This document shows positions 24,664 through 34,081 of a DNA stretch of 64,000 bases, in pieces. The DNA is from Desulfotignum sp. GTDB lineage: Bacteria; Desulfobacterota; Desulfobacteria; Desulfobacterales; Desulfobacteraceae. How positions within the stretch are numbered: the first letter of the stretch is position 1; the number at the start of each line of letters is the position of its first letter. A program made the translations under genes and the position numbers. The notes below the pieces were generated by a model, which did no database searches, was not told the DNA's origin, and saw only the letters and a list, made by a program, of their open reading frames with translations. The stretch is taken from contig JAABSO010000022.1 of the NCBI GenBank assembly GCA_011390335.1, positions 1 through 64,000 of the forward strand, given 5' to 3'.

Positions 24664-27600
24664 ATGAAAAAATCTGTCGTATATGTTTTGTCAGGGCTGG
24701 GAATACTGATTCTGCTGATAGTTGCTGCAGCGGTCATTGTCTTGAACCTGGATCCCAACCGGTACAAGGATTATATTGCCGGCAAGGTCAGCCAGCAGAT
24801 GGGCCGGACCTTTGAAATCCGGGGGGATCTGAAAATCGGGTATTTTCCCTGGCTGCATGTGGAAACATCCGGGATTTTTCTGGAAAATGCCCCGGGGTTC
24901 GGCGATCTTCCTTTGTTGACGGCGGATCATGTCATGGTCCGGGTCAAGACCCTGCCCCTGCTCAGAAAACAGCTTGAAATGGATACCATGGTCCTTAAGG
25001 GCGTCCGTGTGAATTTAGTTGAAAACCAGGCCGGCGTCAGCAATTGGGAGGGCCTGGGGGGATCACCCGAAACCGGGGTGAGCGATAAATCGCCTGACAC
25101 ACCGTCAGACAAGGGGTTTGACATGGCAAACCTGGCGGTCCTGTTGAAAGGGGGGGTGGATATCCAGGATGCGGCCGTTAGTTTTGATGACCAGGCTGCA
25201 GGGGAAAAATATACGGTATCTGATCTGAATATCACCACCGGCATGGTGGTGCCGGGCGATCCTGTCGATCTTTCCCTTTCCTTTACTGCTGCAGCCACTG
25301 CCCCGGAGATTTCAGCAGATGCGGCTCTGGAGGGGAAAATATTTTATGATTTTAACACCGGGCAGTATCAGATAAACCCGCTTGCAGCCAATGCACAGCT
25401 TTTAGGCCCGGCCCTGGGAAAAACCCCTGCAAAGCTCAACCTGGCATGTGTCATGGAACTGGACCTTGCAAAAGACACCCTGTCTGTCATAAACCTGCAG
25501 GCAGATGGCCTGGATACCCGTGTGGCCGGGAACATTTTTCTGGGCGGCATGGAATCTGGAGTTTCCCTGGTTGACATGGATCTGGATGTTGCGGGAAAAG
25601 ACCTTGCCAGGCTGTTTGCGGTGTTTGAAGGTGGTGGTTTTGCAAAGCAGGTGGCTGCTTTGCCGGACCGGTCCTTTGACCTTAAAACAAAAATGTCAGC
25701 AGATACTGACAAAGGCATGGTGCAGGTGCCAAAGCTGGCAGTACATCTGCTGGGGGCAGACATAACCGGCACATTCCAGGCTGAAGATCTCTATTCTGCC
25801 GCACCGACTTTTACAGGGGATGTGGCGGCAGCCGGGCCTGATCTGCCATTGTTACTGGAACTGGCCGGAACTGTCCAGAGAAATGATTTTCTGGCAGACA
25901 TGGGCAGACATTTGGCAGCATCCAAGGCAGGGCAGAAAAAATTTCACGCTGATGTGACCATGGATGTGGATATGGGCCAGGGCAGGGTGCTGGTGGAGAA
26001 TCTGGATATGGCTGGTTTGGGCATCACTGTGAAGGCAGATGTCACAGCCCGGCATCTGGGCTCAAAAGAGGCTGTTTTAGACGGCAGTGTTGCAATGGAC
26101 GGCAGACAACTGGCCCTGGTGCTGACTGCCCTGGGCCAGCCGGATCTGGCGGCCGTACTGGACACGGTGGCTGTAAAGGGCCGGTTCAATGGCAATTATC
26201 AGAACCTGGCGCTGGACCCCATGCAGGTCAGGTTCGGACTTGCCGGTACACAGATTCCCAATCCACCGGTTTTTGTGACCCTGGAAGCACCGGTGCAGCT
26301 GCAGCTTGAAAAGCAGATCCTGGATCTGGCATCCTTTTCCATCAAAGGGCTGGATCTGGATGTCTCCGGCAGCCTGACTGCAAAACAGATACAGACATCT
26401 CCTGAATACACAGGCAATATTTCTCTGGCCCGGTTCAACCTGCGGGAGTTGATGAAAAAACTGAACCAGCCCCTGCCGCAGACATCAGATGCCAGTGTGT
26501 TTGAGAAGGTGGCTGTGAAAACACAATTTTCAGGTTCTGCAGCAGATATCCGGCTCAGCGATCTGTCAGTGACCCTGGATGATTCACAGATGAACGGGAA
26601 CCTGGCCATACAGGAGTTTTCAGATCCGGATATCACATGTGACCTGGCAGTGGACAAGATCAATGCAGACCGGTATATGCCCCCTGCTGCAAAAGAGACT
26701 CCCGGTAAAAAACAGACAACCCGGCCGGCAACCCCGGAAACTGCTGCTGCAGGGGCTGCCAAAAAAGGTTCCGGCAAAAAACAGGCAGCCCACCCTGTGA
26801 CCCCGGAAACCGCGGCAGCAGGGGCTGCCGTCCTGATTCCGGTGGAACTGCTCAGGGCTCTGAAGCTTAAAGCGGCCCTGGCCATAGACCACCTGATTGT
26901 TTCAGGGGTTGTCTTGTCCCGGGTGCGGGTGCATGTGACGGCAAAAGACGGTATCCTCACCAAGGCCCCGGTGACAGCCAGCCTGTACAAGGGAAACTAT
27001 GACGGAAAAGTAGTGCTGGATGCCACGGGTGATGTTCCGAAACTGGCCATTGATACAACTTTAAAAGGGGTGGAGGTGGAACCGCTGCTCATGGACATGA
27101 CCCAAAATGCCCTGGTCCGGGGAACCGGGGATGTGACAGCCGCCCTGACAACCAGGGGCGGTGATGTGGCTGCCATGAAGCAGAACCTGAATGGCAGCCT
27201 GTCTTTTGTATTTAAAAACGGGGCAATCAAGGGATTTAACGCGGGAAAATTTCTCCGGAGCCTCAAATCTCTGCGGGAAAGCAGGACCCTGGCGGTGTCG
27301 GAACAGGAGGAAACCGATTTCACAGAACTCACCGGCAACCCTGTTGTGAAAAACGGCGTGGTTTTTCTGGATGATCTGGCAGGAAAATCCCCGGCCCTGC
27401 GGGTGTCGGGCACCGGGATCGTGGCGGATATTGTCAGAGAAACCATTGACTACAAGGCAATGATCACGGTGGTGGAAACCTCCAAAGGCCAGACAGGCAG
27501 CGACCTGGCCGAACTTGCCGGACTCACGGTTCCCGTATCTTTCAAAGGCCCGCTGGCTGATCCGGTCATTACACCGGATATCACCGGTGTGATTTCAAAA

Positions 27601-27693
27601 ATTCTCACCGGCACCTCTTCTGAGCCTGTGGAACAATTGAAAAAGAGCGTGGAAAAGGAACTGGGCCGATTTTTGAAAAAACTTTCCGAATAA
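24664..27693 (+). CDS. AsmA-like envelope protein
   Basis: 1009 residues. An N-terminal membrane anchor (about 6-28) is followed by the AsmA N-terminal domain (LDPNRYKDYIAGKVSQQMGR), a long beta-rich region, and a C-terminal AsmA_2 domain (about 800-1000). AsmA proteins lie in the periplasm and are thought to help move lipids to the outer membrane. An Ala/Pro/Thr/Lys-rich linker (about 680-722) contains a 23-residue tandem duplication (GKKQ...TPETAAAGAA twice; DNA 26704-26760 and 26773-26829). It is a single gene. The stop codon at 27691 is the start of a short duplicated sequence. Confidence 0.85.
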   Translation: MKKSVVYVLSGLGILILLIVAAAVIVLNLDPNRYKDYIAGKVSQQMGRTFEIRGDLKIGYFPWLHVETSGIFLENAPGFGDLPLLTADHVMVRVKTLPLLRKQLEMDTMVLKGVRVNLVENQAGVSNWEGLGGSPETGVSDKSPDTPSDKGFDMANLAVLLKGGVDIQDAAVSFDDQAAGEKYTVSDLNITTGMVVPGDPVDLSLSFTAAATAPEISADAALEGKIFYDFNTGQYQINPLAANAQLLGPALGKTPAKLNLACVMELDLAKDTLSVINLQADGLDTRVAGNIFLGGMESGVSLVDMDLDVAGKDLARLFAVFEGGGFAKQVAALPDRSFDLKTKMSADTDKGMVQVPKLAVHLLGADITGTFQAEDLYSAAPTFTGDVAAAGPDLPLLLELAGTVQRNDFLADMGRHLAASKAGQKKFHADVTMDVDMGQGRVLVENLDMAGLGITVKADVTARHLGSKEAVLDGSVAMDGRQLALVLTALGQPDLAAVLDTVAVKGRFNGNYQNLALDPMQVRFGLAGTQIPNPPVFVTLEAPVQLQLEKQILDLASFSIKGLDLDVSGSLTAKQIQTSPEYTGNISLARFNLRELMKKLNQPLPQTSDASVFEKVAVKTQFSGSAADIRLSDLSVTLDDSQMNGNLAIQEFSDPDITCDLAVDKINADRYMPPAAKETPGKKQTTRPATPETAAAGAAKKGSGKKQAAHPVTPETAAAGAAVLIPVELLRALKLKAALAIDHLIVSGVVLSRVRVHVTAKDGILTKAPVTASLYKGNYDGKVVLDATGDVPKLAIDTTLKGVEVEPLLMDMTQNALVRGTGDVTAALTTRGGDVAAMKQNLNGSLSFVFKNGAIKGFNAGKFLRSLKSLRESRTLAVSEQEETDFTELTGNPVVKNGVVFLDDLAGKSPALRVSGTGIVADIVRETIDYKAMITVVETSKGQTGSDLAELAGLTVPVSFKGPLADPVITPDITGVISKILTGTSSEPVEQLKKSVEKELGRFLKKLSE

Positions 27694-27824
27694 CGGCAAT
27701 GTCCTGGCGGGCACAACAAAAAATGAAAGCTGTTAGCTGTTAGCCTTTAGCTGTTAGCCGTCAGGTATTAGCTTAAAACTTAACACTTTCATATAAACGG
27801 GAATGTCCTGGCGGGCACAACAAA
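27691..27824 (+). repeat. Direct repeat after the AsmA-like gene plus GCTGTTAG microrepeats
   Basis: A 30-base unit occurs at 27691-27720 and 27795-27824 with two differences; both contain TGTCCTGGCGGGCACAACAA. Between them AGCTGTTAG is repeated three times at 27728-27758. A shorter relative starting ATATAAACGG recurs at 27861. The 259-base gap holds no gene. Confidence 0.6.
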
Positions 27825-27952
27825 TTATGTAAGAATCCGGTTGATTGTACGTTTGTTTTTATATAAACGGCCATGCCCTGCATAATCAAACATGAATACG
27901 TCCGGTGGGTTGCCCGGTTCTTTCGTATATAAAAAATTCTGATGGAGGAAAT

Positions 27953-28762
27953 ATGAAATACGGGGCTGCAGGTTTTCCAATAAAACCGGTGGAAGATGAG
28001 ATCAAAAAGGCGGGAGATCTGGGATTTGATTTTTTTGAGCTGTCCATGGACCCGCCCGAAGGCCATTGGGCCAAAGTCCGGGATATGGAAAAACAGATCG
28101 TTGCTGCCCTGGACGCTTGTAAACTGCCAGTGGTGTGCCACCTGCCCTCTTTTGTGTATACACCGGATCTGTCACCAGGTATTCGAAAGGCATCTTTGGA
28201 TGAGATGCTGCATTCTCTGGATGCTGCCGCAGGCATCGGTGCACAAAAAGCGGTGCTGCACCCGGGATATATCACCGGCATGGGGGTGTTTGTCATGGAA
28301 ACCGCAAAAAAATATGCCGGGGACAGCCTGGCCGCCATTATTGCACACGCGGACAGGCTGCACATCCAGCTGTGTTTTGAAAACATGTTTCCCGGATACC
28401 ACATTTTTTACGAACCAGATGCATTTGACCCCCTTTTTGCCAAATTTTCCGATTTGAAAATGACCCTGGATACAGGTCATGCCAATATCGGGGATCCATC
28501 CCAGACCAGACTGGGGCAGTTTGTCAGCCGGTTTTCACACCGCATCGGCCATGTCCATGTCAGTGACAATTTTGGAAAAAAAGATGACCATCTGGCTGTG
28601 GGAAAAGGCAATATCGATTTTGAAGGATTTGTCTCAGCTCTGAAACAGACCGGGTATGATGACACCATCACCCTTGAGATATTTTCAACCAATACTGATG
28701 ATCTGGTGAAAAGCCGAGAAAGAATCGAATTTCTCTTTTCAAATATTGGGGCCAGAAGTTAA
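27953..28762 (+). CDS. TIM-barrel sugar isomerase/AP-endonuclease-like protein
   Basis: 269 residues from ATG 27953 (GGAGGA upstream). The fold is of the xylose isomerase-like TIM-barrel group (AP endonuclease family 2). Metal-ligand type segments are visible: Glu in GFDFFELSMDP, His in VVCHLPS, His in AVLHPGY, Glu in CFENMFPG, Asp/His in LTLDTGHANIG written here as MTLDTGHANIG, His in IGHVHVSDNFGKKDDH, and a final Glu in LEIFS. The reaction is not known. The last residues (GARS, stop) are encoded inside the left end of a 200-bp repeat element. Confidence 0.8.
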   Translation: MKYGAAGFPIKPVEDEIKKAGDLGFDFFELSMDPPEGHWAKVRDMEKQIVAALDACKLPVVCHLPSFVYTPDLSPGIRKASLDEMLHSLDAAAGIGAQKAVLHPGYITGMGVFVMETAKKYAGDSLAAIIAHADRLHIQLCFENMFPGYHIFYEPDAFDPLFAKFSDLKMTLDTGHANIGDPSQTRLGQFVSRFSHRIGHVHVSDNFGKKDDHLAVGKGNIDFEGFVSALKQTGYDDTITLEIFSTNTDDLVKSRERIEFLFSNIGARS

Positions 28763-28947
28763 CCTTTTTACCTTTTTTTGCGCAGCGGCGCATAATTAAC
28801 GAAAAGTCACGGGGTCAGGCTTGCGTTATTGTCGTTATTGATCACCAGTTTCGAATTTTTGTAATATCCTTTCCAATAACGACAATAACGCAAGCCTGAC
28901 CCCAGTTTCCCCGATTTTTTTAGGTAAAAAAGTTAACTTTTGACCCC
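28748..28947. mobile_element. 200-bp palindromic element, copy 1 (MITE/REPIN-like)
   Basis: Outer ends are inverted repeats containing GGGGTCAGAAGTTAAC with small variations (28748 inward, 28947 inward), each followed by a T-rich or A-rich ACC/GGT stretch. Inside is a perfect 30-base inverted repeat (28811-28840 and 28874-28903) starting GGGGTCAGGCTTGCGTTATT. It has no coding capacity. Copy 2 lies at 38021-38222 in the same orientation and a solo end at 32451-32484. Both neighbouring genes have their stop codons inside its ends. Confidence 0.85.
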
Positions 28948-30138
28948 AAGCACACCGATCAAAGGCAGGCATAATAAGGTAAGCACGCCGAGGCCGGTGA
29001 ATCCCAGGCCAAACCGTCCGGTTTCTGCCAGGATGCCTATGCCCAGGGGCACCAGACCGGATCCCAGAAAATGGGCCAGGGGGACCACGATGGAAACCGC
29101 CACCGGCCGGCTTTGCGGGGTGGTGACCATGGACATGACTGCAAAACATAAAGGGAAAATGCAGACACTGGCGCCTGCCTGGAGTATCAAAGCAGCCCAG
29201 ATCCATGATCCGGGCAGCCACCCGATAAAAAGGGTTCCCAAAGCACTGCATGACAGGGCTGCCAGAATGATGCGCCGTACCCCGAACCGGTCGGCCAGCC
29301 ATCCCCCGGCCAGGGGCAGGCCAAATGCCAGGATACGTGACACCGCCAGCATGAGATTGCCCAGTCCCGGATCAATGCCCCTTTCAAATACCAGATACAG
29401 GGGCATGATGGCAAACACACCCTGGTTCAATCCCATCCCTAAAATGAAAAGAACCGCGATCACAATAATGGCCGGGTCATGGACCAGGGTGGTGACAGCC
29501 TTTAGCCTGGGATGGCCTGTGCGGTGGGTTACGCCTTTGCCCCACAGGGCATAGCCGGTGGCCAGCACCAGTGCTGCGGTGCCGTACACCAAAAGGACCA
29601 TGCGCCATGACAGATGCCATCCCGCAAACAGTGAAACAGCCAGCGGTGCGATAATATAGGCCAGGTTCGGGGCCAGCTGGTGAAATCCCAGTACCTTTCC
29701 CCAGTGCCTGCGGTGAACCAGGCTGGTGAGGCTGGCAACGCCTGAAGGCAGGTAGAAACCGCCGGCAAGGCCCAGACAGACCATACTCACCTGGAGCATG
29801 ACAACTCCCTGGCCGGCAGCGGCAAACAACAGGCTGGTTCCCACGGCAAGGCCCGAGGCAACAATCAGATGCCGGTGACTGAAAAGAGGCGTTAAAAAAA
29901 TGGCGCCGAACAGGCTTGCGCAATAGCCTGTTGAAATCAGGAAAAAAAGTCCCCCTGCCTGGCTGTGGGTCATGGCCAGATCAATTTCAATATCCGGAAG
30001 AAGCGGTGCCATGCCCAGCCTGGAAAGCATGTTGAAAAAGAAGATGCCGGTCAAGAACACAATGGGATTGAGCTGATCCATTGAGAGGCCGGAGGGCTCA
30101 GTTTCACCGGAAGCCGGATGATCAGGATGGACAGACAT
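28933..30138 (-). CDS. MFS transporter
   Basis: 401 residues with about 12 membrane segments and the loop motif GGWLADRFGVRR typical of the major facilitator superfamily. It is a proton-driven or exchange carrier of the inner membrane. The start overlaps the end of the GntR regulator gene by 17 bases, so both are on one transcript and the regulator probably controls it. The last residues (GVKS, stop) are provided by the end of the repeat element. An inner ATG at 30081 would give a more standard N-terminus. Substrate unknown. Confidence 0.8.
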   Translation of the reverse strand: MSVHPDHPASGETEPSGLSMDQLNPIVFLTGIFFFNMLSRLGMAPLLPDIEIDLAMTHSQAGGLFFLISTGYCASLFGAIFLTPLFSHRHLIVASGLAVGTSLLFAAAGQGVVMLQVSMVCLGLAGGFYLPSGVASLTSLVHRRHWGKVLGFHQLAPNLAYIIAPLAVSLFAGWHLSWRMVLLVYGTAALVLATGYALWGKGVTHRTGHPRLKAVTTLVHDPAIIVIAVLFILGMGLNQGVFAIMPLYLVFERGIDPGLGNLMLAVSRILAFGLPLAGGWLADRFGVRRIILAALSCSALGTLFIGWLPGSWIWAALILQAGASVCIFPLCFAVMSMVTTPQSRPVAVSIVVPLAHFLGSGLVPLGIGILAETGRFGLGFTGLGVLTLLCLPLIGVLGVKS

Positions 30139-30811
30139 CTTTTCCAGCCAGAATCTGTGACAGGGTGGAAAGCGCCTTGGCCCTGATGACAGTGAAATGT
30201 GTCTTCATGGCATCTGTTGCCTGGTGAATGTCCCTGGTGACCAGGGCATCAAATATCATTTTGTGCTGGGATCCCACAATCACTTCTGAAGCCACAAAAA
30301 GCAGGCTGGCGCGGTACTTGAGATACAGCAGGTCAAACAGGTTCTGCAGTATGTGCATCTGCACCTTTTGTTTTGAAATGGACGACAAAAGGGTATGAAA
30401 ATCTCTGTCCATGATCAGGCGGGTGTTCAGATCCATGTCACTGCCATGGTCTGTTTCCAGAAAACCGCGCAACTTGTGGATGCTGTCATTATCCAGATTA
30501 TCGATCACTTTTGGCAGCAGGGAAATCTCCACCACCTCCCGCAGATCATAGATTTCTTTGATCTCCTGAAGACTCAAGGGTTCGGTGTAATACCCTTTGT
30601 TGGGTATGTGTCTGACAAGCCCCTGGAATTCTAATATCTTCAGGGCCTGAACCACGGGTGTCAGGCTCATGCCCAGGCTTTCTGCTATCATCCGGTAGGA
30701 CAGTTTCTGGCCGGGAACGATTATATTTTCAAACAGCAGCTGCCGGATTCCGTCATGGGCCATCCGGGTGTAATCTGTATCTGTTTTGTTGTTTTTACCT
30801 GTCCGGGCCAA
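30122..30811 (-). CDS. GntR-family transcriptional regulator, FCD type
   Basis: 229 residues. A winged-helix N-terminal domain (about 20-85; SYRMIAESLGMSLTPVVQAL is the helix-turn-helix) is followed by an all-helical FCD ligand domain with metal-type residues (DRDFHTLL, a late SQHKMIFDAL). Such regulators bind small organic acids and usually repress nearby catabolic genes. It is divergent from the FAD oxidoreductase gene and precedes an MFS gene in the same transcript. Half-sites TTGTATAT (30835) and ATATACAA (30963) in the 312-base divergent gap may be its targets. Confidence 0.85.
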   Translation of the reverse strand: MARTGKNNKTDTDYTRMAHDGIRQLLFENIIVPGQKLSYRMIAESLGMSLTPVVQALKILEFQGLVRHIPNKGYYTEPLSLQEIKEIYDLREVVEISLLPKVIDNLDNDSIHKLRGFLETDHGSDMDLNTRLIMDRDFHTLLSSISKQKVQMHILQNLFDLLYLKYRASLLFVASEVIVGSQHKMIFDALVTRDIHQATDAMKTHFTVIRAKALSTLSQILAGKDVCPS

Positions 30812-31123
30812 GGTGCCTCTCCTAATAGCGTCTGTTGTATATTATCGCAAACCCATGGAATGTAAATATTAAAAAACAAAATTTAATTAAAAAAATTTAT
30901 TCCTGTCCCTGTGGACGCGCTGGTAAGAACCTGTTTTTAACATGTTGTTTTTTATAAATAATATATACAAAACATGGATTTATCCGGTTAATATAAAATA
31001 AATATGTTGACAATAAAATGCGGGTTTAATTAATATTAACCAGGGATGGGATTGTTCTGCCGGACGGGCATGAATTTTACCAACCCATTTTTGTTCCTGA
31101 ACATCATATATGGAGAACCGGTT
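30812..31123 (+). promoter_or_regulatory. AT-rich divergent promoter region
   Basis: 312 bases with no gene between the GntR gene and the FAD oxidoreductase gene. On the plus strand TTGACA (31007-31012), an 18-base spacer and TAATAT (31031-31036) form a good promoter for the oxidoreductase gene. GntR-type half-sites TTGTATAT (30835-30842) and ATATACAA (30963-30970) face each other 120 bases apart. Confidence 0.5.
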
Positions 31124-32398
31124 ATGAAAGTCATTGTTATCGGCGGCGGGTGGGCAGGATGCGCCGCTGCGGTCAGCGCAAAAAAACACGGCGCTGACGT
31201 GCTTTTGCTCGAGCGCACCGACATGCTTCTGGGTACCGGCCTTGTGGGCGGGATCATGCGCAATAACGGCCGTCTCACTGCGACAGAAGAACTCAAAGCC
31301 ATGGGCGGCGGCGATGTTTTTGCAGTGGTTGAATCCAATTTCCTTCACAAGGAGATCACCTTTCCAGGGCACAACCATGCATCGTTGTACGATGTTTCCA
31401 CCATGGAGCCAAAAATCAAGCGGTTTCTGCTTGCTTCAGGTATCAGTATTGAAATGGGGTGCCGGGTGACGGATGTGGAAATGGAAAAAGCACAGATCAC
31501 GGCTGTCCTGGCCAAAAAGGCCAAAAAAACGGTCCGGTTTGATGCAGATGTTTTCATAGAAACGACTGGGACTGCCGGGCCGCCGGCCAATTGTGTAAAA
31601 CACGGCAACGGGTGCGCCATGTGTATTCTGCGGTGCCATTCCTTCGGGGGGAGGGTCAGTATCGCAGCCAGGGCCGGTGTTGCGGAAATCAACGGGCACA
31701 AGGGTGGTCAGACCGGTGCTGTGAGCGGATCATGCAAGCTGCACAAAGACTCTCTGGCCCCGGATCTGCAAAAAGAACTCAACAAAAAGGGCGTGGCAGT
31801 GATTCCCCTTGATGAACACCTTCGCATGACAGGCAAATTATCCTTAAAAGCCTGCCAGCAATATGCTATTGCAGATTTTGAAAAAAATGTGATACTGCTG
31901 GACACCGGCCATGCCAAGCTCATGACTCCATTTTTTCCCCTGGATGACCTCAGAAAAATCCCTGGTCTTGAGAACGCCCGGTTTGAAGATCCTTATGCCG
32001 GGGGCATCGGCAATTCGGTCCGGTATATGGGCATGTCTCCCAGGGATGATGCCCTGAAGGTGGACGGGGTGGACAACCTGTTTTGTGCCGGGGAAAAAGC
32101 CGGACTCATGGTGGGGCATACTGAAGCCATCTGCACCGGCACCCTGGCCGGGGTGAACGCAGTGAAACAGGCCTGCGGAGAAAAACATCTTGTACTGCCC
32201 AAAGATTCGGTTCTTGGTGATGCCATTGCCTTTGTCAGACAGCAGATGCAGACCCCTGAGGGACTGGGCCTGAAATTTACTTTCTCCGGATCAGTGCTGT
32301 TTGACCGCATGAAGCAAAAACAGATGTACGTAACAGATCCGGATGTGATAGCAGGCCGGGTGAAAAAGGCGGGCCTGGAAAATATTCTGGCATCTTGA
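31124..32398 (+). CDS. FAD-dependent oxidoreductase
   Basis: 424 residues from ATG 31124 (GGAGAACC upstream). The FAD-binding start VIVIGGGWAGCAAAVSAKKH has the GxGxxG-type turn, and a late segment (NLFCAGEKAGLMVGHTEAIC) forms the second FAD contact, as in the FAD-dependent proteins related to GidA/MnmG and to fumarate-reductase-like enzymes. A Cys cluster (NGCAMCILRC) near residue 165 could bind a metal or take part in redox chemistry. Substrate unknown. It is the first gene on the plus strand of the GntR-linked cluster and precedes an ABC importer. Confidence 0.8.
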   Translation: MKVIVIGGGWAGCAAAVSAKKHGADVLLLERTDMLLGTGLVGGIMRNNGRLTATEELKAMGGGDVFAVVESNFLHKEITFPGHNHASLYDVSTMEPKIKRFLLASGISIEMGCRVTDVEMEKAQITAVLAKKAKKTVRFDADVFIETTGTAGPPANCVKHGNGCAMCILRCHSFGGRVSIAARAGVAEINGHKGGQTGAVSGSCKLHKDSLAPDLQKELNKKGVAVIPLDEHLRMTGKLSLKACQQYAIADFEKNVILLDTGHAKLMTPFFPLDDLRKIPGLENARFEDPYAGGIGNSVRYMGMSPRDDALKVDGVDNLFCAGEKAGLMVGHTEAICTGTLAGVNAVKQACGEKHLVLPKDSVLGDAIAFVRQQMQTPEGLGLKFTFSGSVLFDRMKQKQMYVTDPDVIAGRVKKAGLENILAS

Positions 32399-32450
32399 TT
32401 GGTTGCGGCGGCAGCTATGCGGGTGGGAAAAGTCCAGCTGCCATACAGAG

Positions 32451-32484
32451 AAAAAAAAAGGTAAAAAAGTTAACTTCTGACCCC
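32451..32484. mobile_element. Solo end of the 200-bp palindromic element
   Basis: The sequence GGTAAAAAAGTTAACTTC followed by TGACCCC matches the right-hand end of the full copies at 28748-28947 and 38021-38222. Only one end remains. It lies directly before the ribosome site of the solute-binding protein gene. Confidence 0.75.
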
Positions 32485-32495
32485 AAGGAGGAGTG

Positions 32496-33974
32496 ATGAA
32501 AAAGTATGGCAGTTTGTTGCTGGCAGCATTACTGGTGGTGGCTTTTGCAGCAACCGGATGGGCAAATACCGGGGGTATCACCATTGCGCTGGGCTCGGAA
32601 CCCACCACTTTGGATCCCCAGATAAGAGAAGACGGCGGAGAGCGGGCCGTGAATGACAATATCTATGACACCGTGCTTGCCCGGACCCCGGAAGGGGATC
32701 TGATGCCCTCTCTTGCGGCACAGATGCCAAAACTTGTGGATGGTGATACCTGGGAAGTGACGTTGCGCTCGGGCATTACATTTCACAACGGGGAGCCCTT
32801 GAACGCTGATGCCGTGGTTTACAGCATCAAGCGGGTCATTGACCCGGAATTTAATTCCGAGCAGATCTCATTTTTTTCCACCATTAAAGATGCCCGTGCA
32901 ACAGGTGATCTGACGCTGCAAGTGATCACTGACGGGCCGGATCCCATTCTGCCCACCCGGCTGTACTGGCTCAAGGTGGTACCCCCAAAGCACTCCAAAG
33001 ATCCGAAATTTGCTGAAAATCCTGTGGGCACAGGGCCTTACCGGTTTGTAAGCTGGCAGCGGGGCCAGCACATTGACCTTGTGCGCAATGACGATTACTG
33101 GGGACCGGCCCCGCAGATTGCATCGGTGAGATACCGGTTTATTGAGGAACCCGGCACAAGGCTGGCCGGTCTCATGGCAGGGGAGTTTGACCTGATCACC
33201 AATCTTTTGCCTGAATTCACCAGCCATGTGCCCAAATCGGTCAATGTCCTGGGACTGGAACATCCCATCATTATTCTCAATGCGGACAAAGGCGTGACAC
33301 AGGATGTGCGGGTACGGAAAGCCCTCAACTATGCTGTGGACAAGCAGGCCCTGGCACAGGGACTGTTTGAAGGCTTTGCCCAGGTGGCCCAGGGCCAGCT
33401 GCTGAGCCCCTCTTTTTTCGGGTACAATGACCAGGTAAAAGCCTATCCCTATGATCTTGACAAGGCCAAAAAACTGATTGAAGAAGCAGGTGCTGCCGGC
33501 CAGACCATTGAAATCATCGGTACCAGCGGCCGGTGGCTCAAGGACCGGGATCTTGTGGAAGCGGTGGCGGATTACTGGAAAAAGGCCGGCCTGGATGTCA
33601 AGGTGCGGATTTTTGAGTTCAATGAATACCTCAACCGGTTGTTTGACCGCAAGACCCGGGCGGACAGCATTTTTGTGGTCTCCTCCAACGAGCTGCTGGA
33701 TGCGGACAAAAGCTTTTCCGCCTATTACAAGGCCGGGGGTGTCGGATCTTCCAACACGGATGAAACCCTGGCGGGCCTGATCGATGCGGCCCGGTCTAAA
33801 ACCGATGCGCAGAAACGCGAAGGCCTGTATCACCAGGCGGTTCAGCTGGCCTATGACCAGGCCTATTTTGTATGGCTGCTCAATATTGAAGATATTTACG
33901 GGCTGAGTGCGCGCCTGGTGTGGCCCGGCCGGGTGGATGCACGGCTCCTGGTCCGGGAAATGCAGATCCAGTGA
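32496..33974 (+). CDS. ABC transporter solute-binding protein, family 5 (oligopeptide/dipeptide type)
   Basis: 492 residues from ATG 32496 (AGGAGG upstream). A signal peptide (about 1-22, ending GWA) is followed by the family 5 segments PTTLDPQIREDG, TFHNGEPLNADAVVYSIKRV and a DVRVRKALNYAVDKQAL stretch. It binds a peptide or other organic solute in the periplasm and hands it to the permeases encoded next. It opens the importer operon; a 107-base gap precedes the permease genes. Substrate cannot be read; family 5 proteins also bind nickel, heme or oligosaccharides. Confidence 0.88.
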   Translation: MKKYGSLLLAALLVVAFAATGWANTGGITIALGSEPTTLDPQIREDGGERAVNDNIYDTVLARTPEGDLMPSLAAQMPKLVDGDTWEVTLRSGITFHNGEPLNADAVVYSIKRVIDPEFNSEQISFFSTIKDARATGDLTLQVITDGPDPILPTRLYWLKVVPPKHSKDPKFAENPVGTGPYRFVSWQRGQHIDLVRNDDYWGPAPQIASVRYRFIEEPGTRLAGLMAGEFDLITNLLPEFTSHVPKSVNVLGLEHPIIILNADKGVTQDVRVRKALNYAVDKQALAQGLFEGFAQVAQGQLLSPSFFGYNDQVKAYPYDLDKAKKLIEEAGAAGQTIEIIGTSGRWLKDRDLVEAVADYWKKAGLDVKVRIFEFNEYLNRLFDRKTRADSIFVVSSNELLDADKSFSAYYKAGGVGSSNTDETLAGLIDAARSKTDAQKREGLYHQAVQLAYDQAYFVWLLNIEDIYGLSARLVWPGRVDARLLVREMQIQ

Positions 33975-34081
33975 TGCAGGTGCCGGTATATTATCCGGAT
34001 TATTATGAGGATCAGTCCTGGTATGGACAACCGGAAAAATGGCACAATGCCGATAACACCAACAGATGAGATGATGCCATA

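Noticed and set aside
26704..26829. Tandem duplication inside the AsmA-like gene as a mobile or regulatory repeat
   Set aside because: It stays in frame, is 69 bases per unit and lies in a low-complexity linker; an ordinary linker expansion.
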